NCBI GenBank assembly: GCA_030549175.1 | Contig: JAUKUA010000001.1 | Location: 7,626,001-7,690,000 of the forward strand | DNA from: Lasiosphaeris hirsuta | Lineage: Eukaryota > Ascomycota > Sordariomycetes > Sordariales > Lasiosphaeriaceae | Direction: 5' to 3' | Length of the DNA: 64,000 bases | Part shown: one piece after another, positions 63,661 through 64,000 of the stretch | Layout of the letters: every line of letters begins with the position of its first letter | How positions within the stretch are numbered: the first letter of the stretch is position 1 | Translations under genes and position numbers: made by a program | The notes under the pieces: generated by a model | Told to the model about the DNA's origin: nothing | The model's input: the letters and a program-made list of their open reading frames with translations, nothing else | Databases searched by the model: none

Positions 63661-64000
63661 GGACACTATACGTTGGCTACGAGGACACGAAGCATGATTT
63701 TGGCAGCTGTCGGCGCATGGACGTCGTCGACCCCTTTCCTACTACTGGCTGGCTCTCACTTTGCATTTCCTAACCTGTGTGCGACAATATATTACTTTGA
63801 TACCTACCTGATCGCTTGAATGGGTGGTGGTGGTGAGTGGGCCCCGGTCCTCTCTTCATTTGGCATTTCTCACGTTGGCCCCTAGCTTTATCGGCGTTGC
63901 GATGCAGGCTTCTCCATATCGTCAAAAAGTTTTAGCCATTACCATGATGCATTATTCCTCGCCCCTGCCCGCTAGATAAATATTTACAGCCGAAATCTTT
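63661..64000. other. 3' flank of the kinase gene
   Basis: No further gene. The AT-rich end near 63975 may hold the polyadenylation signal. Confidence 0.45.

Noticed and set aside
1..64000. CRISPR arrays, bacterial operons, tRNA or rRNA genes
   Set aside because: Tandem repeats here lack regular unique spacers. Genes have spliceosomal introns and no ribosome-binding sites. I saw no convincing tRNA cloverleaf or rRNA segment.

Overview
The window reads as chromosomal DNA of a filamentous ascomycete, most likely a Sordariomycete. Genes are split by short (46-81 bp) GT-AG introns. Protein families are typically fungal: Zn2Cys6 regulator, RTA1-like exporter, HET domains, NACHT STAND receptors, Fot1/Pogo transposon. 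Dead reading frames carry TAG/TAA stops where tryptophan or glutamine is expected, the pattern left by repeat-induced point mutation (RIP). The species is not identified.

Region 1 (1-15.9 kb) is a degraded, transposon-rich stretch. It holds a Copia LTR with a broken gag, a truncated fungal gene, a complete but RIP-killed Pogo/Fot1 element (3434-5295), an intact HNH-domain gene (5624-6678), a 467-bp miniature LTR element with a perfect 5-bp target duplication (7746-8212), relics of a glycosyltransferase, a DUF1761 protein and a HET protein, an unrecognised repeated gene family, a solo LTR, and a small secreted protein gene with a minisatellite in its leader.

Region 2 (16-33 kb) is mostly normal gene space. 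An RTA1-like membrane protein is divergent from a Zn2Cys6 regulator. Then come a 1437-aa protein with three AAA ATPase modules, a deaminase-family gene with a frame break, a leucine-rich F-box-like relic, an FAD-dependent amine oxidase and a conserved disordered protein.

Region 3 (33.5-53.5 kb) is an allorecognition/immunity-like neighbourhood: a full-length HET pseudogene, a second HET-like fragment, a BTB protein, then two NACHT receptors in the same orientation. The first (41386-44380) has an alpha/beta-hydrolase (SesB-like) N-terminus. The second (46325-50529) has a SesA-like N-terminus and 11 nearly identical WD40 repeats that differ at a few positions, as in the fungal HET-D/HET-E (NWD/HNWD) incompatibility genes. 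Another copy of the unrecognised gene family and a broken membrane-protein gene follow.

Region 4 (53.9-64 kb) returns to housekeeping-like genes: a PAQR/Hly-III receptor, a conserved protein of unknown function and a divergent protein kinase. The most interesting system is the paired NLR genes, above all the WD40 array with its higher-order block duplication. Exon boundaries were read by eye from splice signals and phase, and no database search was possible.
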